A stretch of DNA of 64,000 nucleotides from Stenopsyche tienmushanensis (taxonomy: Eukaryota; Arthropoda; Insecta; Trichoptera; Stenopsychidae): assembly GCA_008973525.1 (NCBI GenBank), contig WACJ01000402.1:868001-932000 (forward strand), given 5' to 3'. The first letter of the stretch is position 1. Every line of letters begins with the position of its first letter. The position numbers and the translations under genes were made by a program. A model generated the notes under the pieces. That model did not search any database, had not been told where the DNA came from, and saw only the letters and a list, made by a program, of their open reading frames with translations. Shown here piece by piece: positions 24,121-36,324 of the stretch.

Positions 24121-24876
24121 TACGCTTAAACCTTTTTTTGTGCGATAGAGGCGTTCCGCGGAAAATCGCACAAAAAAAGCTATGACTTACATAGAAAAGT
24201 GAAGATGTGTTCCATAGATTTTAAAAACCGCATAACTTTGAAACAGCTATAGAAAATATATTCAAAATCGCATAAAAAAAGTTTAAAAAAAGAGAAATAC
24301 TAATAAGTGTCTAACTCAAAAAATAAATAAATCACAAAATGGCGACTGGTAAAAACAAATCCTTTGCCTTATTTTGTCACAATTATTTTTTTTAAGTAGA
24401 TAAAAAATAAATTTTGACATAAATCTAGTAGAAATAAGAGAGGGTTATATAGAAAAGATTCGTACCCAGTTTGAAGTAAATTAAAACTTGAGATATGATG
24501 TCAACCGTGTTGAAAAAAGTAGTTTCGTGAAAAACGCGTTAAAAGATTTCATTGTGGTAGGACCGACCAAGTAGCCGCGACTTTAAAATAGCTGTAACTC
24601 CGTAAGTAGTTGGAATTTTGGAAATTTCTTTGGAGAATATATTTTTCGAAACATTGGAAAAATGCAAAAAACACAAAATCAGCAGATGCAATACGATTTA
24701 CACAGTCCCAAATTATAATTTTTTTCCAAATTTCGGTTAGTGTTGATGATTTATTTCCTATTTTATCTAAAATATCTCGATACGTACTCTCTATGAAATT
24801 AAAAAATTGCTTTAAAAAAAACCGCATAACTTCGAAATCGCATTAAAAAAAGTCGCATAAAAAAGGTTTGAATGTA
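24121..24876. mobile_element. Pogo-like element (TTATGCG family), near full length
   Basis: The ends TACGCTTAAACCTTTTTTTG and (inverted) TACATTCAAACCTTTTTTAT pair, each followed by TGCGA blocks. Inside each end are CCGCATAACTT and AATCGCA.AAAAAAA subrepeats. Its central 230 bp matches 36685-36890. A minus-strand open frame (24549-24827) shares about 60 codons with the copy at 36623-37006 but has no domain I recognise. A decayed third copy of the centre is near 25640-25750. Confidence 0.75.
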
Positions 24877-26689
24877 TATATATTTATAAAACTAAAAAAA
24901 AAATGTTTAAGTATGTCTCAGCATTCTATGAACAGTCTACCTGTCTATATTTTAAATTATGCGTCATGCAGTCTACAGCTTAAACTATTGCGTTAATGTG
25001 TATTACGAAAGGTAAACTACCTGAAGTTTGTACGACTGTCTGACAATGACATTGACTGAAAATGACATACAGTCCACTATCGTATAGAGTAGATTTAATT
25101 AGAGTTTGCGGTGGTCTTTTCATATAACGGTCCCTTCTATAGCGTATTCTGTGACGCTTAACGTTTTTGGCGAATCGCCGACGTAGATTCCAGGGATATT
25201 CATGTTAACAATACAGTAAGATAATCTTTGTTTATATAATAACGCATCTGTAATAATTATTCCCATTAGCGTCGATTTCTTTGATTTGTAATTTATAATG
25301 GACCCATAGAACGACTGAACAGGAACTGTATTTCGTAAAAATGTTGAAATATCTGAAAATTATTTGAAATATATTTTATGCTTCACTCCAATGAAACAGT
25401 CCCTTGATAACAGTCCCTTGCACCATAAAAAGCCAAATCTCACATATTAATATTTTCAGAATATACAAAAAAAATTAAAAAGTTATAGGTTGTAAGGGGT
25501 AAAAAAAAGCGTATCCTGGTTGACACGATTGTAACTCTTTTAGTCATCTAAAATTTAAAAAAATATATAATATTTTTGACCTTATTTTTAAAAAAAAATT
25601 TTAAGTGCTTAATAATAAAATCTGGTAGGAACAATATAAGGCTTTTTTAACGCGTCACTAAAACAGCTATGATTCCGTAAATAATTGGATTTTTTTTGAA
25701 TATTTTTGGAGGATACATTCTTAAAAGTATAATGTTGAAAAATACATTGAATAATCCATGGATCAATATCCTAATTGGATAAAATGTTGAAGAAATTTAT
25801 AAAGTGTACCGTACCATTTAAATACACAGTCACCTGACATATACAACAGTCCCCTTAATCGATTTTTCAGAAAATGCTCAATATTTCCTGAAGCAATGGA
25901 TATATTTATGGCTCATCTGTGTTTTCTTATTAAATAGATATCTATTCCATTAACAAGATAGGGTTGATTGACCCTCATTGATTAAGTGAAGAATTTATTA
26001 AAATTTCAAATCTTAACTTCTCTAAATATAAATCAAGAGTTTGAATTCATACAAGGCTGTAAAAAAAACATAAAATGCTTTTATTAACGCAAAGTTTTCG
26101 TTGGGCATAAAATTCGGCAGCGTCCCTATATCAAAAGTTTAACGTTGATGTTTGGAGGTATTCGAGCCCTTTAGTGTTAATTAAAACTCTTCATGCCTCG
26201 CTATAAACACTTGATGCATTTTTCATTAAATACTGTCAAAGCATTTATCGTAAAGTAAACGAAACGATCGCTTCTGAAAGAGCGAATGGGGGGGCAGGAA
26301 GCGGGTGGATCGCCACCCACTTCTCGAACGGGCGGAAAGAGGGCACACAGCGAATCGTAGCTATAAAGCTGAGAGTCTTTGTGCTGTGCCCTTGACCCTG
26401 GTATCTGGATAGTTAAAGGTTGGCTATATAAAGATAACGGCCACAAACTACGTAATACCTCAATTCTTAGAAGACGAGGGAACGATTCGGTTAATATTCC
26501 GAGGGTCGCTTCTTAGGGCTGTGGGAGGATACGATCTACGCCATCGCAGAGGGCGTAATGAATTTTCAAACGACGCCCAACCTTCAACTTGCCCTTCTGC
26601 CGAACCGTTACATCACAATGGAACAGTCGCTTGAACTCCGTAAGTTCCTTAACAACTCGTGTGCTCATTTTATTCGGACCCTTACGAGG
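24877..26689. other. No gene recognised
   Basis: AT-rich to 26260. 26280-26660 is more GC-rich, with unrecognised content. 25880-25970 resembles 32195-32280 and 5085-5140 (AATGCTCAATATTTCCTGAA...), probably Tc1-like element ends. Confidence 0.5.
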
Positions 26690-27430
26690 TCTATTTCTAT
26701 ACCGTCCCTTGTGTCTTATCGATGCTAAATTTAATTGGACTGTATAATTATAGCACGTAATTGTGCGAATTATGAAAAGTTATAGCGTTGAAAAATGTGT
26801 ACAAATTATCAAAATTTATTTTCAAAAAAATCATCTTCAGCGATGATGCCCAATTTTCAATTGGGATTTAAGATGATATCAATCCACACGAAATGCAACA
26901 GCATCAAATGCATCCCGAAAACATAATTGTTTGGTGTGGTCACAATCCATTTCTGACACCATTGTTGCGTAGTGGAGCGGAGCGGTTTCTGGGTTCGTTC
27001 TTCTTTCGGATAGTTATGGAACAGTTTGACAGCGCCACAAAAGATGTCGCTGTTAAATTGACACATTGCGTCTAAAGAGAGACGGAAGATGTCGCTGTTC
27101 ATCTTGCTAATTGGATCTGTACATATTAACAGCGTCATTGCATTAAGATGACATTACACCCATGCTACAGTTCTAACAGGACTGCGATGCGTGCCACATA
27201 ATGCATGCCACGATGGACATTCTACACGAACGATTTGAGGACGCGGTTATCTCCTGCGGCGGCGACGTGAACAGGCGATCGAGATTTACAATGCAATTTA
27301 TCGCATTTAGATGCCATAAAATATTCTTTCAAATAATAGAAATATTGAGTGGATATCTCACGCACAACTTGTTTTATTTACATTTAAAAATCGAGCGTCC
27401 TTATTGAAAGTCCCTATATATTTCATATAT
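26690..27430 (+). pseudogene. Tc1/mariner transposon relic (GGHLNDVIFH type)
   Basis: The plus strand carries KSYSVEKCVQIIKIYFQK (26773), HPENIIVWCG (26914, the region before the first catalytic Asp-containing strand), GSFFFRIVMEQ (26992) and HATMDILHERFEDAVISCGG (27204) in shifted frames. The 3' flank from 27300 matches 3225-3340 and 36095-36200. The catalytic core is broken by stops and deletions. Confidence 0.75.
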
Positions 27431-28870
27431 GTGGGACAAAATAAATCGCCTATATTAATGTATATGTACCAATCATTCCAATTGAATTACTGGGGGAAGT
27501 GTCTAATCAATACGTTTTTAGAGGGACGAAGAGGTCAGGTGTGATTGCCCCGGGCATTGTAGTTGGGTGGGCGTTAAGCCAAGAAGAACATTAAATGAGA
27601 TTAATTCCTCGGGAACTATTCAAAGAGTTTCCGGGATTTAACAAGCAAGCGGCAGGCCTTAAGCGAGTAAATATAATATCGGAGCACACAGCCTCTAAAT
27701 ACCAACATTTCCCCATGGGGATTGCGAAAATTATTTTTTTCGATTTTGTAATATTTTGCGAAATAGTGATCGTTTTTTGGGAATATTCCCCCGATTAGTA
27801 GTCAGTTATTCAAATTTTCACGCTCGATTTGGCGTTTTTTTCATTCTCAGAAGCCATTATTCATAGATACGAGCACTTCAGACGAAAAAATTACCATAGC
27901 GAAAAGTTGGGAAAGGATGAGTTTCAACATGATTTTTTTTTATTTTTTATTACTCCTACTCAAATTTATTTTTCGTCGACAACAGCCTATAAAATTCCAT
28001 CAATGAACGAATGAATGTCGCTGGCGTTATTAACAATTTTATAAACCTGAATAATTTGATTGTATATACTGGCAATAAATTAAAATCAATAAAGCTGCCT
28101 TTTTGTTCACAAGTAGTTTACATTGGTTATTGTTAAATAAACGTCTTCTATATTCGATACAAGGTGGCTAGGGCTTCGATAGACGTGGCTAAATTTGTAG
28201 CGCATGAACTTGATTGATTGATACATTTACCTAGGTGGTCCGCTGGGTCATACTACCTTCAATAACAAGCGCGGCGATGAGGCGAATGCATACAGATGCA
28301 CACGTATATATAGGTATACACATTGCAGATAGATACAAAAAATACCCAAGGGTATAGAATGTGGTCCGATCGTCCGTTATATAATATTTATCTAAGGGCA
28401 AAAGGTTGAAGACCTATGTTTTTATACGAAGAGTATATCCTGTAACCTTGCAATCTGATAAGCAAGGTCGCTCGGCTCCGTGGGAGTGTGCGCCGGGGGC
28501 GGAGGGCGGAAGGCGGAGATTGGGTGGCCCCGGGGGTGCGCAGCCCCTGAACCGAGGGTGGCGGTTAAGGTCGCACGCGTTCTATTTCCACCCCCATCCC
28601 CGCCCACACTGCTCCATTCAACCTCCGCCATTGAACTTGTGCGCCCCTACTTGAATACTTCCGTCCGCGTGTCAGCATTTTACTATATATACTCGTAATA
28701 ACAATTGTTTATAGTAAAATTTGTTTACTAATAAAATACGCTCTTGTTCTCGGATCTCAGATACGCTTTTCTAGCGTGGATGCCTACTCTAGATCGTTTC
28801 GTTATTGGAACAATAGGATGTCGGCCATCCATGGCTCAATTATGTGTTTAGATGATCTGCGGCGGATTTA
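27431..28870. other. No gene recognised; GC-rich patch at 28470-28640
   Basis: The GC-rich patch includes GGGCGGAGGGCGGAAGGCGG. Both strands stay open for about 70-80 codons across it because of composition. No domain is seen. Confidence 0.5.
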
Positions 28871-28875
28871 TCTAG

Positions 28876-30646
28876 CCTCAAAAAGTTTTTGATTCACCGC
28901 GGGATTCAAAAAAAATGTATGCCCTTCGATTGAAAAATTAGACCGTTATCTGCTCTGATACCGCGTAATAGTAAAATCATAATAGGAAATCGCGCATATC
29001 GAGGGCCCAATATCAAAATTTATCCCCGGCCAAAAAGTTTAATGACTCCAGAGGGCTTATAAAACCAACTTCTTCCTTTTCTTCAGATGGACGACTGAGA
29101 GTTGTGATGCTCTTACATTAGCAATTATCCTGATGTAGATGAATGTATCAGGTGTTACAGTCCATGAAATTGGAAACATCCTTTTTTGAAAAAAAAAAGG
29201 GAAGAGCACTTATTTACCCAAAGCACTGACAAGTCCTTGTCCATATATACCTTTATAATTGTGACAATATTGATCTGGTAATCAGTCTTGGAACAAATAT
29301 TTGAGCCTGTGTGGAACATCCAGACTCTTGTATAGATCTACTCGCAATTTAAACCCCAGCACCCAACGGCGCAATTTGAATACACGTTACCAGGGGGTAA
29401 GCATCCACGTAACCAAAGCAGAACTCTTCGTTCTTCGCCGATTTTTTTCCCGGTAAAAAATTAAACAGAGCAGAATATTAGTGCGTCAATTTGACTTTCA
29501 GCATATTTTCGCCGTCGATGTCGAAAAAATATCGACCCCCCTTTGTTCATTCTTCATTTCGTACCGTCAAAAAAAGGAAATGGGCTTCAATTGTACGGGG
29601 AAATAAAAGCGATTGACGACGGAAAACTTTTTCTGGGGGATCTCTCTGCGAGCGCTTTATTAAAGTTTTGTAACTGAATTGGAGATAACGAAAATGTCAT
29701 AAAAAGAAAAGATAAAGCTTTGAGTCCCGAGGGCTATAATCGAATTTGTAGCTTAAAAAGGATGGCGACCTTCAGCTCGCAAAAAGGCTTTTAACGGAGA
29801 CATTGTACCCGAGAGGAAGCGCTTATATTTTACAATTTAATTATGCCTGACACTTCAAACAACAGTTGCTTTTTTATTGCCCGAAGTACACTTCGGCCGG
29901 GGGGAGGGTGACCGTGAATATTGTGATTTATAAGGCGTACTGTTGAGCCATGGCCAAGCTGATAATCCTCAATTCCATTGATACTATGCTCATCAAAGAG
30001 CGCGAAGGCAGGATTCGAATCCTTCACTATGGATTCAGATAGCGAAAGCTTTCGATCCTATTTATCAGACTCGTTACGTCTATGCCAGTCTTATGTAACG
30101 TCTGTATAAACGTCAAAGACTATGTCAATGAAGGCGTTATCGATGTAAAATTCACGGTTATTCAATGAGTCCCGCATCGCTTTAAGGCAAATTGTGAAAA
30201 TCATGTCTAGACAATGTCTCCAGCTATGAATAATGTGATGAGGATTATCCTTGACATTGAAGAGTCGATTGTATCTATTTTAAAGGCGCTGAATCATTTC
30301 CGATCCATTGCGGGGTTGAGTTTTGGTCTACCCAAATTTGGTCGTGCTGTCAATGCGAATCATCGTCTGTTGACCCACAACAGGTCTAGGAAGATCTGAC
30401 ACCCATTGTCCGAGATCGGTCGGTGCTAAATCTGAATGTATACGATAATACCCACAATCATCTCGATCTGGGTAGGTCTGGGCATGCCAGACTATATAAA
30501 TGCAAACTAATAATTTACGTATTTTAAATTTGAAGTTGCCCTGGACCCAATTGGTTCCCAATTTTCAATTGCAGGTTGATATTTCAAAGGAAGGGCTTGC
30601 ATTTTTTGAATCCCGCGGTGAGTCAAAAACTTTTTGACACCCCTGA
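28876..30646. mobile_element. hAT-like element with long terminal inverted repeats
   Basis: The left end CTCAAAAAGTTTTTGATTCA continues CCGCGGGATTCAAAAA. The inverted right end is CAGGGGTGTCAAAAAGTTTT, then TGACTCACCGCGGGATTCAA. Similarity extends about 60 bp inward (GCCCTTC.TTGAAA). The CAGGGGTGTC terminus fits hAT. The 1.77-kb interior has no recognised transposase, and the left terminus is worn. Confidence 0.7.
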
Positions 30647-31600
30647 GTCTTTAAAATCCGTTATTGGTCACCCGGAAAAGCTTAAGTTTGATTGAATTGA
30701 TTGCTGATCCCGCACGAGATGTGTTAACGCTTTATTTCATCGACGAGGGGGGCATTGCATCAGCTCGCAAGTCAACAACTCGCATTTGATAATCTGAAAA
30801 AGTTCCCTCCGGATTTGCCGGTTCAAGGGCTATCGACCGCCTCGCCTCCCTGCGACCCTGCTGCACCCCCGGGGCGCCCCCGGAGCGCCCCCGAAGCGCC
30901 CGCGTCGCACCCCCACGTAGCCCCGCACAAGGTCGCGGACTCACGCCACCTGCCATTTGATTACACACGATTTCGCCAACTTTCGCAAAAAAATCGTCGC
31001 TTTGTTTCTTTTATTTCCAGAACATTTTGCGCACATATGCTTATCGGAATTTGACGGACAAATTGGCAACTTCAACAGCTCGGAGTAAACATGTGACGAA
31101 TGTCAAGAATAACGTCGTGACGAATGTCAAGGTCGCCGGACGCCTAATGTAATACGTATCAAAATAAAAATGCAAAATATGCACATATATTGAGACACCA
31201 GCGTCCTGTGTTTTTTTCGTCTTTTTTCGTCAATTGTTTGACGAAAAATTAAACACGTGACTTTTTGCGTATACTCGGGATTTTCAGCAGTTTGTGATCC
31301 GTTTAAATGTATTATGGTGCTAGGAAAATATTTGGAAGGGATGAGTTTACAAACCGGAAGTAATTGAACCCTTAACGGGGGGGGGGGGGGTGTCTCAGAA
31401 TTCTCACAATTATACAATCACTTCAAATTTCAATCAATACTATGTATGTATGTATTTCATCAGTCGTTTATCCCTTTGACGAGTACACACTCACACGCTG
31501 AGTACATATTGCGGGCAGCATTCCATAGTGTTTTATTTACAATGTTTGTATTTCTAATCAACCGAAATAGGTATGAAATTACTAAAAAAAAATAAGATTT
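30647..31600. other. No gene recognised; GC-rich tandem block at 30838-30920
   Basis: Imperfect 11-12 bp units of the form GGAGCGCCCCC/GAAGCGCCCGC lie in 30860-30910. A G-run is at 31378-31390, and a TATG microsatellite at 31440-31452. Motif ATCCCTTTGACGAGTACACA at 31469 is shared with 3511 and 56146. Confidence 0.5.
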
Positions 31601-31614
31601 CTATTAAATGGGTG

Positions 31615-32300
31615 AATTTTACTATTAGAAGACACCAGGCAAGTGGGCTTTTTAAGGACAGGAAAAGACCGGACCGTCCAAAATCTACTACGATTGTCAA
31701 TATTAACGCCGCAAAATTAATTTAACCAGATAATGCGTCCGAAACAATTAAGTAAAAAATCTATATGGATTTTATGGAGTTGTAGAACTGAAGAAATCCA
31801 AATGTAATTGAATAGAAAAATTTGATCAATCGCCGATTGAAAGAGTTCTTACGGATGGATACATCCAAATTTAAAATGTTTGCTTCGCTTTTGGCTCTTT
31901 GAGCCATAAACAAAACAAGAAACAAAATCGGATCATGCTTCAGAAGTATGTACAGTGCCTAAAATTAAATACGCAGATGAAAGTGTGATGGTGTGGGCTT
32001 GATTTTGTTTATTTCTTGAATGTTGTTTGAAAATACAGCACCTTCAAGTCTTCGAATGTTCGGGAAAAAATACACAATCTAACAAAATAATGATCCCAGA
32101 TATACTCAAAAGTCAATATCATTTTTGTGGGGAATTTTGTTTTTTTTCATAAAACTACTACTAGAGTAATTAACACACACAGTTCCCTGTATTATTTTTT
32201 TAGAAAATGCACAATATTTCCTAAAGTAATGGAAATATTTTTGGTTCGTCTGTGTTTTTTTTATCAACCAGGTAAATATGACTTGCCCAGTTTGGGCAAA
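31615..32300 (+). pseudogene. Tc1-like transposon relic
   Basis: In shifted plus-strand frames: ETGQVGFLRTGKDRTVQN (31627), LTDGYIQI then FKMFASLLAL (compare ESKF..F), and IKYADESVMVWA (31963; compare V.YG..SVMVWGC). These are in Tc1 transposase order. The 3' part, with GAAAATGCACAATATTTCCT, resembles 25868-25890. No intact catalytic triad. Confidence 0.6.
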
Positions 32301-34095
32301 AGCTATTGTTTTTTTTTGGCATTGTGTACTATCTTAAAGTAAGACGAGGGTTATTAAATGAAGTTTCCTGGATATGACACCAGGGGGCTGGAGCTGGAGA
32401 TGACGCCGAGTCCGGCTTCAAGACCGAAATATGTACGTCATGACGTTCTGGGTGACCTTCCGCGGCAGCCCAGACGCCCTCTGCCTGTGGCACACTACCC
32501 CCCTCCATCGGCGTAAACAATTCTTATTTTACATATCTTCAAAAATAGCTAATGACCTTGGAACATTCGGCTAAAAAACGCACACCAGATCTATAAAGCA
32601 AACGTTCAGCTCATCAAAACAATCAAATTAAAGCGAGCAACGTGTCATTTCGACTTTGTCCTCCGTGTGTTTTTGCTGGACAAATTTTTCGAGGTGAGCA
32701 GGATCGCGTCTAGGACGAAGACTGAAGCCTTTGGGATGTTCCGTCTCGATCGAAGGCCGAATTGTTTCGATGTTCACTAATAGCAAATACATTTTTTGCA
32801 CCGACAGGGCCAACATTTTGGATAACAGATCTGATATTGCCAGAGTTCGTGTGTGACTCATGGCATAATTTCCTTATGTACAGCTAAGATTGAGTGGTGA
32901 TTCACATGCTAGAAGATCTGAGAAATGGGCGATGGGGACGTGAGTGTTATCTCAAGCACTTGGCGCTTCCGAGCACATCTGAAATGATAATATGCTCTTT
33001 GGACTGCTGCTCTTACCAGGAAAGACTGGCTCCGGAAATATTGACGGATTTGCATTTGGCAAAGCGTATGTCGATTTCAGGGTCGTTTGGTTGGAACTAT
33101 CTAAAACCGCAGCAGTATTGTTGCAAATGCAATGAAATATGGAATTGGCTGCATTCCTCAGGCAAAGATGCTGAGATGACAGCAAAGCGACGACCTTCTA
33201 AAAAATTAGCTGGAGTTTGTTTTGGCACTGACGGCGATACTGATTGAACCAGGAAGCGAAAACAAGGCTGCTCTTCCAACGCTCAGCAGTCTCGGAATGC
33301 CGATCAGGGCTGTCAACCGATCGTCTGACGTTTTGGTCCATGCCAGATCCATCCGATCAGATTTATCAACAGATCGATCCGGTCCTAGACGAAACGCATT
33401 GGCACTGATTTTTTGCGATCGCAGTTCTGCGAATCCGGTTTTAGCGAGCGGCCCCAACAAATACCAGTCTCGAAAATGAGCATCAAATTATTGGCCTAGG
33501 TTAGGAGTGTCTGGCATCGACTTGTAAATGCACAGCTATATTTGCCACTCCACGCTGAAACGTTCAGCGATTTGCAAAACGGCAGGAAAAACAATTTGAG
33601 GCAGCAGGGCAATACGAAAAAGGTATGCTAAAATGGAGACATTAGGAGAAAGAGTATAAATCATATTATCCTATGCTCTTAAATTGAACCAGATCCTTGT
33701 TAATCAATAGAAGAAATATGACAGAAACTCTTATGTCCAACAATAACGATTTCGGAAAGTTGTAAACGAGAGCATTTTGTTCATCTGATTAACAACATTC
33801 CGCCCGTCGGATCAATTTTCTGATCTTATGATAGAATGGAACACGTAGGCCATCCGATTTAAAACGACCGTGGGTGGGTGCTGAGAAAGCCCGAAGGATT
33901 AAAACTAACGGGAATCCCACACTATGCTTTCTTTATTGTTTTTATCATGCGCAATTATACAATAAAGATTACACATTCATATAAAATATTTTTAAAAACG
34001 ATCCTGAAGCATTTAGGGTGCATCCTTGATGAGGTTCATATTGTTATTTTGAATTTAATATATTGTTACAAATACATCTGAGAGTTGAGTTAAAT
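32301..34095. other. No gene recognised
   Basis: A 117-codon plus-strand open frame (32894-33247), followed by an 85-codon frame (33222-33479), lies in a GC-balanced stretch. It has several Cys and basic residues near its end but no domain I recognise. It might be an old coding remnant. Confidence 0.45.
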
Positions 34096-34159
34096 CAGGT
34101 TAGGTTAGGCTAGGTTGAGTTGGATTGGGTTAAGTTAGGTCGAGTTGGGCTAGGTTAGT
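34096..34159 (+). repeat. Degenerate TTAGG-type interstitial repeat
   Basis: CAGGTTAGGTTAGGCTAGGT continues as GTTGAGTTGGATTGGGTTAA and GTTAGGTCGAGTTGGGCTAG. The 5-bp phase and GGTTA content fit a decayed insect telomeric (TTAGG)n or subtelomere-like satellite. Confidence 0.6.
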
Positions 34160-35574
34160 TTATTCATTATTTTTGTCTCATCCCTGCATACGAATCGCCA
34201 GTCGCAAACAACGATACAAAAGATATTTTGAGCGAAAAATGTGAGATTCTGCGTATGCATATTTTGTGTCATGATGATAAATGTTGAAAGATATGATAAA
34301 TTCGATAGTTGGATCATCGAGCTTCGGTGCTTTAATTTTAAGTTTGTCAAAAAATTGCTTCGTCTACAAAATATCATTGTACAACTTTCAATTTTGCCCA
34401 ACGATCAGATTACGTAGCACAACTCCAATTTGTCACTGCTCTGTCATATCTAAAATTATACCAGCTTTTGCTAATATTATTTGAAGGCCAGTTTTAGGCG
34501 AGTCAAGTCTATGCGGTGATTCAAGCATTATATAATTCTATCATTCAATTACGAAATTAAAAATATATCAAAAAAAACCGAAATTTTTGATTGATTTGAT
34601 TTGAATTGGGCTAACAACCAAATTTTCCCGTGACCAAGTCGCCGACGATCAGTCGGAGATGATTCAGTGCCGGAATATAGAGCAGGCGCCTAAAGGCTCC
34701 TAGATCTTCATCAGACGCCTATAAGAGTGGTGTCACAAATAACCGCGATGAGGTAATCGGCCGAGGAAGATGGCCGATGGTAACAGCCTCTTAATTGTAA
34801 CAATGCAATTAGAATACTTTTCGCTCGAACAGAAAATACCAATTGGACAGATTAATTCATCGTTGGAAAGATGTATTTCATCGACGTGCAGCATCCAGGC
34901 CATCTCCGAGTATGGATCGTTAAGTACCGGAGATGTGACCGTGACCACGCCGACGGTCATATTTAATTCGCGAACCCTCAAACTTCTCTCTGAAAGCTCG
35001 AATTTACACGCTTTTATTCAATTTTGCCCCCCAAAAGTGGCCTCAATACGGCAAATCACGGTTATAACGAGCACCGCGGTGCTGATTTGATGTGTTTTAT
35101 TTATATTGGTGCATAATATAGTAAAATTATTATTATTATTATCTAAAGTATTATTATCGTTAATGATAAATTGTATGTATATGTGTATAAGTGATGATTG
35201 TCCATGAGATGCAGGATGATGACGAAGTAGGAAGTGTGCGGATAATCGGCAGTGAAGTGGTGTAACTGAATGAAACCGTTAAGAGACGTCACAGCCTCGT
35301 TCAAGGGCATCTGCATGCGCGAGTGTGAGCCGAGTCGTGAGGAGTCGCGAGGAGTCACGAGGAGTCATGAGGACTCACTGTGACGCAGCGTCTCTGGCCA
35401 GTCATTCGCAATCACAGCTCGCACTCTTATTATTCTTTGCTTTGTCGTTCCATTCCATTGTAACCGTCAAACCGCCGATAGCAATCGTACCAAATTAAGC
35501 ATCAACGCATTGCAATTCCCAAAAAATCATTCGTGAGCTCACATATTTTACTTTAAACAAAATTATTGATTGTT
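34160..35574. other. No gene recognised; short 10-bp tandem at 35331-35378
   Basis: Contains a 106-codon plus-strand open frame (34770-35090), unrecognised, and a five-unit tandem repeat of about GGAGTCRYGA at 35331-35378. A run of TTA units is at 35126-35143. Confidence 0.5.
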
Positions 35575-36210
35575 TCAATGTCTTTTAATAGGGACGCTCA
35601 AAGTTTGTTAGATTATAACGACCATGTTATTAAAGCAACATATATAAAATTTATAGTGAATTATTCAATAGTGTATGGCAAATTGTAATAGGGTTGAAAA
35701 TTATTGAATATTACTTATGCGACTTATGCGTTTATAAGTAATCGAAAATTGGACCTCCTGAATACGCACCACCAAGCAAAGCCGCGGCTGACATTTGAAC
35801 GACAATATACACCCATCCCTCTCTTAACACGATACTCGTTTAACACGGTTTCGGTTTAACACGGCTTCAGTTTTGGTGAAAAAATATATGTTTCGACGCT
35901 TCGTAAATGTGCACACAGCTGTGCGAAATTCTAAGAATAACGGTAAGGGTATACAGGAATAGAACTGCGCATTTCAAACAACAAATACAATAGTACCTAG
36001 AATATATAGACAGTACATCAGACATTTAGTCTCGCTTAACACGGCAATCTGGCAGAATCTATCTTCCGTGTTAAGCGAGGGATGGGTGTATTTAATACTT
36101 AATGCCATCAAATATTCCTTCAAATGAATTTTAAAAAATAGTGAATATCTCATAGACAACTTTTTTTTATTTACAATTAAAAATTGAACGTCTTTTTTGA
36201 AAATCTGACC
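35575..36210 (+). mobile_element. Tc1/mariner relic (GGHLNDVIFH type) split by a MITE
   Basis: 35590-35807 and 36089-36205 together match 2960-3330: GGACGCTC, CATGTTATT.AAGCAA, CAAAGCCGCGGCTGACATTT, then TACTTAATGCCATCAAATAT. The transposase C-terminal tail is decayed (HLNDNI). Confidence 0.7.
35810..36088. mobile_element. Pogo-like MITE with 22-23-bp inverted repeats and TA duplication
   Basis: Counted with the flanking TA, the left end TACACCCATCCCTCTCTTAA and inverted right end TACACCCATCCCTCGCTTAA differ at one position over 24 bp (continuing CACG). Inside the left end TTTAACACGG occurs twice more. CTCGCTTAACACGG-type repeats characterise pogo/Tigger termini. It is 279 bp with no coding capacity. 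Confidence 0.85.
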
Positions 36211-36324
36211 AATTTTTTTAAAATGAAGCGATAATGCTGCCTTTAATAGTTAAAAAGCTGGATAAGTGGATTCCACTCTCGCTAGGTGGATAAATCCCAT
36301 TTTTAAATTGAATCATTGTCTATA

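Noticed and set aside
26460..26660. Phrase CGGTTAATATTCCGAGG and following GC-balanced sequence recalled large-subunit rRNA.
   Set aside because: I could not align the flanks to any conserved 28S or mitochondrial rRNA segment by eye, and a short motif is not enough.
29995..30030. GGATTCGAATCC resembles the B box of a tRNA or SINE.
   Set aside because: The T-arm stem does not pair correctly in either orientation and no acceptor stem or A box is present at the right distance.
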